From the NCBI RefSeq assembly GCF_040112705.1, contig NZ_CP157804.1, positions 3,466,001 to 3,530,000 of the forward strand: DNA of 64,000 nt, written 5' to 3'. The notes under the pieces were generated by a model. It searched no databases, was not told the DNA's origin, and worked only from the letters and a program-made list of their open reading frames with translations. The first letter of the stretch is position 1. Each line of letters starts with the position of its first letter. The position numbers and the translations under genes were made by a program. Source of the DNA: Flagellimonas sp. MMG031. GTDB taxonomy: Bacteria > Bacteroidota > Bacteroidia > Flavobacteriales > Flavobacteriaceae. This document shows, piece by piece, positions 51,871 through 62,026 of the stretch.

Positions 51871-53346
51871 TTAATAGGCTTTGGCAAACAATACCCTCCG
51901 AACCGATGGCTTTCCTGTTACCATACACTTGCCTGCATCCTCCGATGCATCCAAGGGAATGCAACGAATCGTAGCTTTGGTGTCCTCCTTAATTTTATCT
52001 TCCGTTTCGGCGGTACCGTCCCAATGCGCGGAAACAAATCCACCTTTCTCCTCGATTACCTTTTTGAATTCTTCATAGGAATCCACTTCGGTAATATGTT
52101 CTTGTCTGTAGTCCAATGCCTTTTTAAAGATGTTCTCTTGGATTTCATCCATTAAGGCCACAACTTTGTCCACCACCTCATCGGCTTTCACGATCTCCTT
52201 GGTCAAAGTGTCCCTTCGTGCCACCTCAAATGTTCCGTTGGCCAAATCGCGCTGACCCACTGCCAATCGGACGGGAACCCCTTTTAATTCGTACTCGTTG
52301 AATTTAAAGCCCGGTTTGTGGGTATCGCGAGTATCGTACTTCACCGTAATTCCTCTACTACGAAGTTCCTTTACCAAGGGCTCCACTTTTTCGGAAATCG
52401 CGTCCAATTGATCTAGTCCTTTATAAATGGGGACGATCACCACCTGTATCGGCGCCAACTTGGGAGGAAGCACCAAACCATTATCGTCGCTATGGGTCAT
52501 GACCAAGGCGCCCATCAATCGGGTGGAAACACCCCAAGAAGTGGCCCAAACATAATCTTGGGAACCTTCCTTATTGGCAAATTTCACATCGAATGCCTTG
52601 GCAAAGTTCTGCCCCAAAAAGTGGGAAGTACCCGCCTGCAATGCTTTACCGTCCTGCATAAGGGCTTCGATACAATAGGTTTCCTCTGCTCCGGCAAAAC
52701 GTTCACTTTCGGTTTTGGTTCCCTTGATCACGGGCACGCCCATGTAGTTTTCAACAAACTCGGCATACACGTTCATCATCAATTCAGCTTCTTCCAAAGC
52801 TTCCTCACGTGTGGCATGGGCCGTGTGGCCTTCCTGCCATAAAAACTCTGCCGTCCTCAAGAAAAGACGGGTCCGCATTTCCCAACGCACCACATTGGCC
52901 CATTGGTTGATTTTCAAGGGTAGATCCCGATAGGATTGAATCCATTTTCGATACGTATCCCAGATAATCGTTTCGGAGGTGGGTCGAACAATAAGCTCCT
53001 CTTCCAATTTGGCATCCTCATCCACGACAATACCACTGCCATCTTCCGCATTTTTTAAACGGTAATGGGTAACCACGGCACACTCCTTGGCAAATCCTTC
53101 CACATGGCTGGCCTCCTTGCTCAAATAGGATTTAGGTATGAACAGTGGAAAATAGGCGTTCTCGTGGCCCGTTTCCTTGAACATCCTATCCAATTGTCCC
53201 TGCATCTTTTCCCAAATGGCATATCCGTAGGGTTTGATAACCATACAACCCCTGACCCCCGAGTTTTCGGCCAAATCCGACTTTACCACCAGTTCGTTAT
53301 ACCATTTGGAATAATCCTCCGCTCTGCTCGTTAAATTTTTACCCAT
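51871..53346 (-). CDS. proS: Prolyl-tRNA synthetase (eukaryote/archaeal-like type)
   Basis: 491 aa, the shorter type without the bacterial INS editing domain. It charges tRNA-Pro. Class II motifs are seen in [39 protein letters not shown] with the motif 2 arginine in [20 protein letters not shown], and [19 protein letters not shown]. The anticodon-binding domain follows ([12 protein letters not shown]) and the protein ends in a zinc-binding-like fold ([16 protein letters not shown]). Divergent from the Trp/Gly-repeat gene. Confidence 0.95.
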   Translation of the reverse strand: MGKNLTSRAEDYSKWYNELVVKSDLAENSGVRGCMVIKPYGYAIWEKMQGQLDRMFKETGHENAYFPLFIPKSYLSKEASHVEGFAKECAVVTHYRLKNAEDGSGIVVDEDAKLEEELIVRPTSETIIWDTYRKWIQSYRDLPLKINQWANVVRWEMRTRLFLRTAEFLWQEGHTAHATREEALEEAELMMNVYAEFVENYMGVPVIKGTKTESERFAGAEETYCIEALMQDGKALQAGTSHFLGQNFAKAFDVKFANKEGSQDYVWATSWGVSTRLMGALVMTHSDDNGLVLPPKLAPIQVVIVPIYKGLDQLDAISEKVEPLVKELRSRGITVKYDTRDTHKPGFKFNEYELKGVPVRLAVGQRDLANGTFEVARRDTLTKEIVKADEVVDKVVALMDEIQENIFKKALDYRQEHITEVDSYEEFKKVIEEKGGFVSAHWDGTAETEDKIKEDTKATIRCIPLDASEDAGKCMVTGKPSVRRVLFAKAY

Positions 53347-53440
53347 TAATTGAAGTTTGGCACAAAACTTGTGTCTTTAATAGTGAAATGATTGGGTAAA
53401 ACTAATTATTTTTAGTATGTTCAACAATAAAAATTGCACC

Positions 53441-54760
53441 ATGTTACAGTCTTTACTTCACAATAAATTACGAACCCCCGCCATATTGATGGTTGCCGCC
53501 CTTTTTATGGCCTCCTGTGGTTCATATCAGCAGGCTTCCTATTATGATGATGGCATATACACTCCCAATAATCGTGTAGTGAGCGTAGAAAAGAGAAATG
53601 CACAAGCCGAAAGGGTGGAGCAGCAGGAAAATAATATCTACGGGGATTATTTTGGTGATAAAGCAAATGAATACGGTGAAATTTTGGACAGTGAGGTTTT
53701 TACCGATGTTGACAGTTACTCCAGTCAAACACAAAATGATACCATTCCCTATGGTGAGCAAACCGATTATTTTGCCTACAACAATAACTATAATGGTAAT
53801 CCCGGTTGGGGGGACAATCCTTCCAATATTTCCATAAATGTTTATGACAACAGCTGGGGCTGGGGTTGGAACGACCCTTGGCTATGGAACGCCGGTTGGG
53901 GCTGGAACGCTGGCTGGGGCTGGAACAACCCATGGAGATGGAACCGCTGGGGCTGGGGAGGTCTTGGTTGGGGCTGGAATGCCGGCTGGGGCTGGAACGA
54001 CCCTTGGTTATGGAACGGCGGCTGGGGCTGGAACGCTGGCTGGGGCTGGGGAGGCCTTGGTTGGGGCTGGAATGCCGGCTGGGGCTGGGGCGGATATTGG
54101 AACCGTCCGTTCGTTGGAAGAGGATATTACGGCAGAAATTACGCTCGCATCTCGGGCAGACGCGGGTATTCCTATCTACCTGGAACTACCATCGCTTCGC
54201 GCACCAACAGAAGATATGCTGATGGATTTAGATATAATAGTGGCCGTTCCAACAGAACCGTTGGACGAAGCAATAACCTGGCAAGTCGCAGTGCCCGTGG
54301 CTACAGTAATCGCTCCAATGTGCGGAGAACGGTAAGTGCCGATGCCTTGGCCAGAAACCGCAATTACAGAACCAGTAGAAGTACACGAACATCGCCCGGC
54401 TACAATAGAAGTTCAAGATCATATAATAATAGGTACGGAACATCGCCTTCCACTAGAAGCAACCGAAGCTATAATGGCAGTAATGCGACCCGAAGCTATA
54501 ACAGAAGTTCCGGAACACGGTCTTCAAGAGGCTACTCGCCCAGCAGAAGCTACAATCGTTCTTCGAGCGGTGCGAGCTCCCGAAGCTATCGTAGCAGTGG
54601 ATACTCTAGGAGCAGTAGGTCTAGCGGAAGCTACCGCAGCTCTGGAAGCAGCTCTAGAAGTTCCGGCGTTAGCAGATCATCGGGAGGTTCACGTTCCTCT
54701 GGAGGAGCCTCACGTTCTTCTGGCGGTAGTAGAGGCGGACGCGGTGGCGGAAGACCATAA
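53441..54760 (+). CDS. Trp/Gly-repeat lipoprotein with Ser/Arg-rich tail
   Basis: 439 aa from the ATG at 53441 (MLQSLLHNK), which gives a good SPII signal with lipobox MASC near residue 26; the ATG at 53417 would add a Cys/Asn-rich leader. Residues about 120-210 are repeats of GWGWN with DPWLW, NAGWGW, GGLGWGW. The last 180 residues are Ser/Arg/Tyr/Gly low complexity (RSYNRSSGTRSS, SGGSRSSGGASRS). It has no enzyme motif. It may be an adhesive or surface-exposed protein; a mislabel as prolyl-tRNA synthetase associated is common in annotation because of its neighbour (from memory). The FadL-like gene follows after 39 bp. Confidence 0.75.
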   Translation: MLQSLLHNKLRTPAILMVAALFMASCGSYQQASYYDDGIYTPNNRVVSVEKRNAQAERVEQQENNIYGDYFGDKANEYGEILDSEVFTDVDSYSSQTQNDTIPYGEQTDYFAYNNNYNGNPGWGDNPSNISINVYDNSWGWGWNDPWLWNAGWGWNAGWGWNNPWRWNRWGWGGLGWGWNAGWGWNDPWLWNGGWGWNAGWGWGGLGWGWNAGWGWGGYWNRPFVGRGYYGRNYARISGRRGYSYLPGTTIASRTNRRYADGFRYNSGRSNRTVGRSNNLASRSARGYSNRSNVRRTVSADALARNRNYRTSRSTRTSPGYNRSSRSYNNRYGTSPSTRSNRSYNGSNATRSYNRSSGTRSSRGYSPSRSYNRSSSGASSRSYRSSGYSRSSRSSGSYRSSGSSSRSSGVSRSSGGSRSSGGASRSSGGSRGGRGGGRP

Positions 54761-54799
54761 TCATTCCATAAATTTATCGATTAATCTAAATCACAAGAA

Positions 54800-56302
54800 A
54801 TGAAAAGAATCTCAACTTTCATCATGGTATTGGCATGCACTTTTGCAAGCGCACAAACCATTGATGACGTGGTACGCTATAGCACCGAGAACCTACAGGG
54901 AACCGCAAGGTTTCAGGCTATGGGCGGGGCGTTTGGAGCCTTAGGTGGCGATTTGTCCGCCCTTAACGTGAACCCAGCAGGTTCAGCCGTGTTCAACTTT
55001 AGTGAAATCAGTATTACAGGTTCCAACTATCATAGGAACAACGATGCCCTGTATGGTGGTACGCTAACCAACACCACGGATAATTCCTTGGAATTTAATC
55101 AGGTTGGGGGTGTACTTGTATTTAATTCGTCCAACGATAGCCCTTGGAAAAAAATAGCATTGGCCTTTAATTATGATTTGGCCCGAAATTTTGACAACAC
55201 CTATTTTGCATCGGGCAGTACCGCTGTCGGTGTCGATAATTACTTTCTCAACTTTGCACAAGGCGAACCATTGGGTCCCTTGCGCACACAGGAAGGTGAA
55301 TTTGTGGAAGATGCTTATCTGGATATCGGAGCCAATTTAGGGTACTCCGCCCAGCAGGCTTTCTTGGGCTTCCAAGCGGGTATCATAGAACCCGTAGATG
55401 ATGTCGACCAAAACACAGACTATTTCTCCAATGCCCAATACGGCACGGTTAATCAGCGGTATCAACAGAGCACTTCTGGATTCAACAGTAAATTCACGGC
55501 CAATTTTGCCACTCAATATGAAGACAATTTGTACTTGGGAGCCTCATTAAATTTCCACAATGTACTCTATGAAAGAGTTAGCCTTTTGGACGAACAAGGT
55601 TACGATGCAGATTCGCCTATACAGACCATTGCGTTTGACAACCTCCTACGTACAGAGGGAAATGGATTCTCTTTTAGCCTGGGCGCGATTGCAAAATTGA
55701 ATCAAACCGTACGAGTGGGTGCCAGTTATCAATCCCCTACTTGGTATAGGCTTGCAGACGATACCTCGCAGCGCATCAATTCCAATTTAGCGGTCCCCGA
55801 CATCGACTTTATAAATTTCAATATTGTGAATTTGTATGAAGAATATCGCATAAAGACTCCTGAAAAATACACCGGAAGTTTGGCTTTGGTATTTGGTCAG
55901 GATGGATTGATAAGCTTTGACTACTCCTATCAAGATATGTCCAAAGCTGAACTGCGACCTACTTCCGACCCAAGCTTTGCCGATGAAAACGAATTTATAG
56001 GAAACACCTTGGGAGCAGTGAATGCATTCCGTTTGGGCGGGGAATACCGAATTGAGCAAGTAAGTCTAAGAGCTGGTTACCGGTATGAGCAAAGTCCTTA
56101 TGAGGATACTAATTTTGTGGGCGACCTTAACGGATTTTCAGCAGGTATTGGTTATACCTTTGGTGCCAACCGTTTGGATTTGGCCTATAGCCGCACTGAG
56201 CAGGATACCAATTCCTTCTTTTTTGATGGTGGTGTGGACAGTGCCGCCCTCATTAATCGTGTAAACACAAATATTGCCTTGGGCTATACCTTTAAATTCT
56301 AG
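54800..56302 (+). CDS. OmpP1/FadL-type outer-membrane protein
   Basis: 500 aa with signal peptide ending FASAQ. The N-terminal hatch region has the family marks ENLQGTARFQAMGGAFGALG and LSALNVNPAGSAVF; the rest is a beta-barrel with strand ends such as LGYTFKF. FadL-like porins import hydrophobic compounds. It follows the Trp/Gly-repeat gene by 39 bp and is closed by a terminator at 56324-56352. Confidence 0.88.
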   Translation: MKRISTFIMVLACTFASAQTIDDVVRYSTENLQGTARFQAMGGAFGALGGDLSALNVNPAGSAVFNFSEISITGSNYHRNNDALYGGTLTNTTDNSLEFNQVGGVLVFNSSNDSPWKKIALAFNYDLARNFDNTYFASGSTAVGVDNYFLNFAQGEPLGPLRTQEGEFVEDAYLDIGANLGYSAQQAFLGFQAGIIEPVDDVDQNTDYFSNAQYGTVNQRYQQSTSGFNSKFTANFATQYEDNLYLGASLNFHNVLYERVSLLDEQGYDADSPIQTIAFDNLLRTEGNGFSFSLGAIAKLNQTVRVGASYQSPTWYRLADDTSQRINSNLAVPDIDFINFNIVNLYEEYRIKTPEKYTGSLALVFGQDGLISFDYSYQDMSKAELRPTSDPSFADENEFIGNTLGAVNAFRLGGEYRIEQVSLRAGYRYEQSPYEDTNFVGDLNGFSAGIGYTFGANRLDLAYSRTEQDTNSFFFDGGVDSAALINRVNTNIALGYTFKF

Positions 56303-56323
56303 AAAAAGAAAATATAATGCGAT

Positions 56324-56352
56324 AAGGTCGGAAGAAATTCCGGCCTTTTTTT
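56324..56352. terminator. Terminator with GAAA tetraloop
   Basis: AAGGTCGGAA (56324-56333) pairs with TTCCGGCCTT (56338-56347) with one G-T pair, closing a GAAA tetraloop, followed by a T-run. It lies between convergent genes. Confidence 0.85.
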
Positions 56353-56354
56353 AT

Positions 56355-57797
56355 CTATCGTACCAGCGAAAAATGTCTTCGCACGGACCTGGCAACAATA
56401 ACATTTTCATCGTTGCGCTCATATTCCAGTCGGAACCAATAGTCGGATGAAGGCATATCCCTTCCATTAAACGTACCGTCCCAACCGACGTTTACATCAA
56501 CCTGCTTTAGTAACTTTCCGTAACGGTCGAAAATATACACCACAGGATTCCCCAACTCCTCTACCCCGTACACGGTCCAATTATCGTGGGCACCATCACT
56601 ATTGGGCGTAAAAAATTTGGGATAGCCCACGACCAAAAATTCGATAGGTTCAGTGGTCCCACAGCCATTCTTATCGTTGATGACCACGGTGTTTATTCCA
56701 GGGGGCACATCCAAAAACACAGGGTCGTCCTGATATTCCCCTCCGTTGATGGCATATTCATAATTTCCGTCTCCTACGGGAACAATTTCAATATTATAGG
56801 GGTCCGTCTGGTCGCTGTTGACCAAATCGTCGATGACCCGAACCTCATCCAATTCAGGAGTGCCGTAAAAGGTAATCAATACATCATCCGTTATAATGGT
56901 CGCCTGATTGGTTTCAATGGAAACAAAATAACGTCCGGAATTAGGACTTGAAACGGTCAACTCGGTCTCCGTAGCTCCATTCGCCAAAATTTGGTCGATA
57001 ACACCGTCATCATCAAAATCAACACTCCACGTAACATTGGCGATATTGGGACCTGCAGGTGAATTAAGGGCAGATAAAACAATATCCGGGTCGCCTTCGC
57101 AGGCAACGATATCAAAGCCTAAAAATTCATCGCGCAAACTGCAGTCCAATGCCGTATTTTGGTCTTCATCTACAGAAGATCCCGTGAAAGTGAGGATAAA
57201 GTCCTCTGGTTCATCATCAAAATTGGTGTTGTAATTGTTGATGTAGAGGTAGTATATTTCACCTTGTCTTACATTTAACCATTCATCATAGGTGTTTTGA
57301 CTCCCTTTTACGAACGGGGCTCCTTCCCTGCCATTTACGGGATTGACCCCAATCCCCGTGAACCCTGTTTCGTTGTATTCGTAATTGCAGCGAATGGGCT
57401 GGGCAGTCCCATCCCCAACTATGGTGCAAAAATTCTCATTGGAAGTTTCATCAAAAGGACCGTATAACGCAAAATCCCATTCGGCGGTAATTGGACTTCC
57501 CGGGGTAACCGGAAGGGCCTCAATATCAAAACCGATTTGTCCGTCGGTACCCGCCCTAAACACATACCAAGCGGTGTTGTTTTCGATATTGGCCGAACTT
57601 ACACTTCCCTTTTCCAAGCATCCGGTTTGGGTGATGACCTCAGGGTCGAAATCGTCAATGTCCCCACCTCCGTCCGTGGTTCCCAAAATGGGAGCATCGG
57701 CACAAACAGGAATCGCTGTTCTACAATCTGGGGAGTTTTGCGCGCTGACCAACTGGCATACAAGAAAAAAACAGATAGCGCTGAATAGAGCTCTCAT
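56355..57797 (-). CDS. T9SS type B cargo protein (gliding-motility C-terminal domain), 480 aa
   Basis: 480 aa with signal peptide ending VSAQ. The N-terminal half (DCRTAIPVCADAPILGTTDG) is a beta-sandwich domain often seen in such cargo; the middle has Ig-like strands. The C-terminus is the type B sorting domain: YPKFFTPNSDGAHDNWTVYG, IFDRYGKLLKQV, DMPSSDYWFRLEY. It is exported by the type IX system and either released or attached to the surface. A paralog lies directly downstream in coordinate (upstream in transcription). Confidence 0.9.
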   Translation of the reverse strand: MRALFSAICFFLVCQLVSAQNSPDCRTAIPVCADAPILGTTDGGGDIDDFDPEVITQTGCLEKGSVSSANIENNTAWYVFRAGTDGQIGFDIEALPVTPGSPITAEWDFALYGPFDETSNENFCTIVGDGTAQPIRCNYEYNETGFTGIGVNPVNGREGAPFVKGSQNTYDEWLNVRQGEIYYLYINNYNTNFDDEPEDFILTFTGSSVDEDQNTALDCSLRDEFLGFDIVACEGDPDIVLSALNSPAGPNIANVTWSVDFDDDGVIDQILANGATETELTVSSPNSGRYFVSIETNQATIITDDVLITFYGTPELDEVRVIDDLVNSDQTDPYNIEIVPVGDGNYEYAINGGEYQDDPVFLDVPPGINTVVINDKNGCGTTEPIEFLVVGYPKFFTPNSDGAHDNWTVYGVEELGNPVVYIFDRYGKLLKQVDVNVGWDGTFNGRDMPSSDYWFRLEYERNDENVIVARSVRRHFSLVR

Positions 57798-57912
57798 AGA
57801 ATTTTGGGGCTATTGATTATGCTGCTTATTAGCAGTATAACTCGCTAACCTACGGTTTTAGTATACGGTCATCGAAGAAATTTACCGTTAATCGACAAAC
57901 GGCAACACTTAG

Positions 57913-59715
57913 CTATCGCCTTAAGGAAAAATGGCTTTGCAAATATTTGGCAACGGTACGGTTACCATCTGCATCAATGTAGGACAATTTGAACCAATAA
58001 TCGGTTGATGGCAGCGGCTTTCCTTGAAAATTGCCATCCCAACCTGCGTCAAACTCGTTCATCTGTTTGATGAGTTTACCATAGCGGTCATAAATGGTAA
58101 CAATAGGAGAGTTTAAAGTAGAAAGTCCCTCAATCTGCCAAGTCTCATTGAGCACATCGCCATTGGGCGAAAAAGCGGAAAGATAGCCCACTACCACAAT
58201 TTCTTCTTCTACCTCACCACAGCCATACAGGTCTCGCATGCGTACCATATGCAAACCGGGAGGAACACCTTGGAACACATTGCTGCTTTGAAAATCTGTA
58301 CCATCCAGACTAAATTCATACGTTCCACCACTCTCCGTATTGATGGTAACCGAATTATTGACGCTCATATCGGCTATATCGATACTGGAGATTTGGGGCA
58401 TAGTCGATATCTCGACCACCACCGTTCTGGTAGCCTCACAAACAATTCCATTGGATTGATGGGTTGCCGTTAAGACATATTCTCCGGCTTCGGATACCAA
58501 AATGGACGGGGTTTGCTCTCCCGAACTCCATTGGTAAGTGTAATCAGGATTGGGCTGCGTTTCCCCGATTTCCAGAGTTCCGACGGCTTCACAGATGACA
58601 ACCTGCTCATCAAAAGTTAAAACTGGAGTAGTTATGGCGTTGATGGCAAAGCTTTGGGAGGCATCGTAGCAATCTGGGTTTGCCAATGAGGTTGTCCTTA
58701 CGTAAATGGTTTCCGAGCCAGCGGACAGCAAATGATTCCGATCTAGAGGGGCTACGCCAGCATTCGCATCGGCCTGGGTACCATGATAACTCACGATAAC
58801 AGCATCAGCATCCATTCCCCCAAGGGCTTCTGTATTTTTGACATTTAAATCAAAGATCATATCCGGTTCAAAACAGAGGGTCTCATTTGTCAACATCCCC
58901 GTAACCGGTACTTCATTAAATCCGACTTGGACATCACTTACTATATTTTCTGCTGAAGTAAGGACCACAACGCGGTACGTGCCCGAATCCGGAACGGTAT
59001 ACGTAGCACCAGCAGCACCTGATATCAACTGAAAGCCAGTCCCACCATCACGATACCACTCGTAACCCGAAGCTCCAGAAGTTGTGGCATCCAAGACTAC
59101 GGTTTCACCTTCGCAAACGGTAATGGGCGGACCCAACAAATTGCTGACAATGGAACAATCCAAAGCACTGTTGGGATAATCTACCCATACATTTCCGGTG
59201 AACTGAATGGAAAAACCAGAATTGATATTGCTAAAATTATTGATGAAGAGATAATAATCCTCCCCAGCCTCTACCTGTAGCCAGTCTTCATAGTGTACGG
59301 AATCTTCATCGCCCGTAGGGTCCTCTCCCACCCCAATAAAACTGGTATTCTCGCTGTTGTCGAAAAAATTACATCGAACGGGGTCGCCCAAATTGTTGCA
59401 ATCGGTAGCACGATAGAGCGCAAAATCCCAATCCTCGTTGCTATTATGCCCAATATTAAAGCCCAATTGACCAGCTTCGGCCGTTCTAAAACGGTACCAA
59501 GCCGAATTGGATTCTATGGCTCCTGTGGTGGTCTGCTCCAAGCAACCGCTGGAGGAGGCGCCATTGAAGTCATCGGCACCAAAACCATTGGTTCCGCCAT
59601 TAATTGGGGTATTGCTGCAAATGGGAATGGCCTGGGAGCAATCTTGGGCCACCTGCCCTTGTGCAGTTTGCCAGAACAGTAAAAACAATAAGGTCCTTAA
59701 AATAGGTTTCCACAT
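57913..59715 (-). CDS. T9SS type B cargo protein, 600 aa paralog
   Basis: 600 aa with signal peptide ending QGQ near residue 21. The same N-terminal domain as the previous gene (DCSQAIPICSNTPINGGTNG), two Ig-like/PKD-like beta domains (GYEWYRDGGTGFQLISGAAG, YTYQWSSGEQTPSILVSEAG), and the type B sorting end SAFSPNGDVLNETWQIEGLS, IYDRYGKLIKQM, PLPSTDYWFKLSY. It is upstream of the 480-aa paralog in transcription, separated by 115 bp, and probably produced by duplication. Surface or secreted protein of unknown ligand. Confidence 0.9.
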   Translation of the reverse strand: MWKPILRTLLFLLFWQTAQGQVAQDCSQAIPICSNTPINGGTNGFGADDFNGASSSGCLEQTTTGAIESNSAWYRFRTAEAGQLGFNIGHNSNEDWDFALYRATDCNNLGDPVRCNFFDNSENTSFIGVGEDPTGDEDSVHYEDWLQVEAGEDYYLFINNFSNINSGFSIQFTGNVWVDYPNSALDCSIVSNLLGPPITVCEGETVVLDATTSGASGYEWYRDGGTGFQLISGAAGATYTVPDSGTYRVVVLTSAENIVSDVQVGFNEVPVTGMLTNETLCFEPDMIFDLNVKNTEALGGMDADAVIVSYHGTQADANAGVAPLDRNHLLSAGSETIYVRTTSLANPDCYDASQSFAINAITTPVLTFDEQVVICEAVGTLEIGETQPNPDYTYQWSSGEQTPSILVSEAGEYVLTATHQSNGIVCEATRTVVVEISTMPQISSIDIADMSVNNSVTINTESGGTYEFSLDGTDFQSSNVFQGVPPGLHMVRMRDLYGCGEVEEEIVVVGYLSAFSPNGDVLNETWQIEGLSTLNSPIVTIYDRYGKLIKQMNEFDAGWDGNFQGKPLPSTDYWFKLSYIDADGNRTVAKYLQSHFSLRR

Positions 59716-59821
59716 AAAAGACTGTAGGTTTGGGCATTATAAAAGTACCGCACGCCTTGCCTTAACAATAATTTATGTTGTCAAACCCCAGATACCAGAT
59801 GTTAAATCGTTCATTAATGTA

Positions 59822-59829
59822 TATCTTTG
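59822..59829 (+). promoter_or_regulatory. -7 box of folE
   Basis: TATCTTTG matches TAnnTTTG exactly, 19 bp before the folE ATG at 59849. This supports that start against the long upstream frame beginning at 59507. Confidence 0.55.
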
Positions 59830-59848
59830 CCCTCCACAAGCAGTACCT

Positions 59849-60529
59849 ATGAAATTAGAGCAGGCATTGGAAGAACAATATGAAGAAAGAGGGAACGACC
59901 ACGTAGGTTCCTCATCGGATACCCCTTTACGAGAGGATGCTTTTGTATTGAGCGACGAAGAAAAAATCGAAAGAATACAAAAAAGCGTCAGGGAAATTAT
60001 GCTTACGCTGGGTCTTGACCTAGATGATGACAGTTTGAAAGGTACCCCAAAAAGGGTGGCCAAAATGTACGTACAGGAAATTTTTGGAGGATTGCATCCG
60101 GACAGAAAACCCAAATCGTCCACTTTTGACAATAAGTACAAGTACGGCGAAATGTTGGTCGAAAAAAATATCGTAGTGTATTCCACCTGCGAACACCACT
60201 TGTTGCCCATTGTTGGGCGGGCGCATATTGCCTATATCTCCAACGGGACCGTTGTTGGACTTTCCAAAATGAACCGAATTGTGGATTATTTTGCAAAGCG
60301 TCCACAGGTGCAAGAGCGAATGAACATCCAAATCGTCAAGGAGCTTCAAAAAGTGTTGGGCACAGAAGACGTGGCCTGCGTTATCGATGCAAAACACCTT
60401 TGTGTCAATTCCAGGGGCATCCGCGATATCGATAGTAGCACCGTAACCGCAGAGTATGGCGGTAAATTCAAGGAAGAGGCCACAAGAAGGGAATTTTTGG
60501 ACTACATCAATCTGGATACCGAATTTTAA
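59849..60529 (+). CDS. folE: GTP cyclohydrolase I
   Basis: 226 aa from the chosen start (MKLEQALEEQYEERGNDHVG); the frame is open to 59507 but those codons are the opposite strand of a T9SS gene. It makes 7,8-dihydroneopterin triphosphate for folate. Zinc ligands are in STCEHHLLPI and CVIDAKHLCVNSRG; the GTP-binding region is GLSKMNRIVDYFAKRPQVQE. cysS follows after 15 bp and is probably co-transcribed. Confidence 0.95.
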   Translation: MKLEQALEEQYEERGNDHVGSSSDTPLREDAFVLSDEEKIERIQKSVREIMLTLGLDLDDDSLKGTPKRVAKMYVQEIFGGLHPDRKPKSSTFDNKYKYGEMLVEKNIVVYSTCEHHLLPIVGRAHIAYISNGTVVGLSKMNRIVDYFAKRPQVQERMNIQIVKELQKVLGTEDVACVIDAKHLCVNSRGIRDIDSSTVTAEYGGKFKEEATRREFLDYINLDTEF

Positions 60530-60544
60530 ACACCAACCGTTTAA

Positions 60545-62026
60545 ATGCAATTGTATAAAGACCAAACCTTACGCATCCATAACTCGCTTACCGGAAAAAA
60601 AGACGTGTTCCAGCCCATAAACGAAGGCCACGTAGGCATGTATGTTTGTGGTCCAACGGTATACAGCAATGTGCACTTGGGGAACTGTCGCACCTTCATG
60701 TCCTTCGACATGATTTTTCGGTATTTCAAACACTTGGGATACAAAGTCCGTTATGTTCGGAACATCACCGATGCCGGACATTTGGAAAACGATGCGGATG
60801 AGGGTGAGGACAAAATTGCAAAAAAGGCCAAATTGGAGCAGATTGAACCCATGGAGGTAGTGCAACGCTACACGGTGGATTTTCACAACACCTTGCAGTT
60901 GTTCAACCTGTTGCCACCAAGTATTGAGCCTACCGCTACGGGACATATCATAGAGCAGATAGAAATTATCAAGGATATTCTTGAAAAAGGCTATGCCTAC
61001 GAAGCCAACGGTTCGGTCTATTTTGATGTGATCAAGTTCAACAAAGATCACGATTACGGAAAATTAAGCGGCAGAAAGTTGGAAGATATGATCACCAACA
61101 CCCGCGAGCTAACGGCCCAGGACGAAAAAAGAAACCCACAGGATTTTGCGCTTTGGAAAAAAGCCGAGCCACAGCACATCATGCGCTGGCCGTCCCCTTG
61201 GGGCGATGGTTTTCCCGGTTGGCACTTGGAATGCACAGCCATGAGTACCAAATATCTGGGCGAAACCTTTGATATCCATGGCGGCGGGATGGACCTTAAG
61301 TTTCCGCATCATGAATGCGAAATAGCCCAGGCAGAGGCCAGCACTGGCAAATCGCCCGTCAACTATTGGATGCACGCCAATATGCTGACCTTGAACGGTA
61401 AAAAAATGTCCAAATCCACGGACAACAATATTTATCCTGCGGAAATCTTCAGCGGTGACAACAACATTTTAAGCAAGCCCTACACCCCTGCAGTGGTCCG
61501 CTTTTTTATGATGCAGGCCCATTATACCAGTATTTTAGATCTTAGTGATGAAGCCTTGCAAGCTTCGGAAAAGGGCTATAACCGCTTGATGGATGCCTTG
61601 GACAGTATCGATACTTTAAAAACAGGGGCGAAATCGGATTTTGATGTAACCGCATGGAAGCAGAAGTGCTATGATGCCATGAATGACGATTTTAATACCC
61701 CGATACTAATCGCTCATTTGTTCGAGGCCGTGAAGCACATCAACCTTATCAAAGAGGACAAGGAAACCCTTTCTGCCGAAGACAAGGAGGAATTGAAGAA
61801 AACATTGGAGGCCTTTGTTTACGACGTACTGGGCATAGAAAATCAATCCATGGCGAAAGATGACTCCAATACCTTGAACGGTGTCATGGAATTGTTGATT
61901 GATATCAGGAACGAAGCTCGTGCGAAAAAGGATTTTGCCACCTCCGATAAAATTCGAGATCAACTAGTCGCCTTGGGAATTCAGATTAAGGATGGCAAGG
62001 ACGGGACGACCTTCAGCGTTAATTAG
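60545..62026 (+). CDS. cysS: Cysteinyl-tRNA synthetase
   Basis: 493 aa, standard. The HIGH motif is VHLGN (in [13 protein letters not shown]) and the KMSKS loop is [13 protein letters not shown]. The zinc site includes Cys in [11 protein letters not shown] and [11 protein letters not shown]. Charges tRNA-Cys. The stop overlaps that of the convergent AraC-family gene by 4 nt. Confidence 0.97.
   Translation: MQLYKDQTLRIHNSLTGKKDVFQPINEGHVGMYVCGPTVYSNVHLGNCRTFMSFDMIFRYFKHLGYKVRYVRNITDAGHLENDADEGEDKIAKKAKLEQIEPMEVVQRYTVDFHNTLQLFNLLPPSIEPTATGHIIEQIEIIKDILEKGYAYEANGSVYFDVIKFNKDHDYGKLSGRKLEDMITNTRELTAQDEKRNPQDFALWKKAEPQHIMRWPSPWGDGFPGWHLECTAMSTKYLGETFDIHGGGMDLKFPHHECEIAQAEASTGKSPVNYWMHANMLTLNGKKMSKSTDNNIYPAEIFSGDNNILSKPYTPAVVRFFMMQAHYTSILDLSDEALQASEKGYNRLMDALDSIDTLKTGAKSDFDVTAWKQKCYDAMNDDFNTPILIAHLFEAVKHINLIKEDKETLSAEDKEELKKTLEAFVYDVLGIENQSMAKDDSNTLNGVMELLIDIRNEARAKKDFATSDKIRDQLVALGIQIKDGKDGTTFSVN

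Noticed and set aside
53346-53440. Possible riboswitch or attenuator between proS and the Trp/Gly gene
   Set aside because: Short ACAA/TTGT palindromes only; no conserved T-box or other riboswitch structure could be found.
53838-54803. Long frames 53838-54335 and 54336-54803 overlapping the Trp/Gly-repeat gene
   Set aside because: They come from the repetitive GC-richer DNA of the real gene in another frame; they have no signal peptide consistent with start and no protein-like composition.
59507-59848. Extending folE to the upstream start at 59507
   Set aside because: Those codons lie on the opposite strand of the T9SS cargo gene and the -7 box at 59822-59829 fits the start at 59849.
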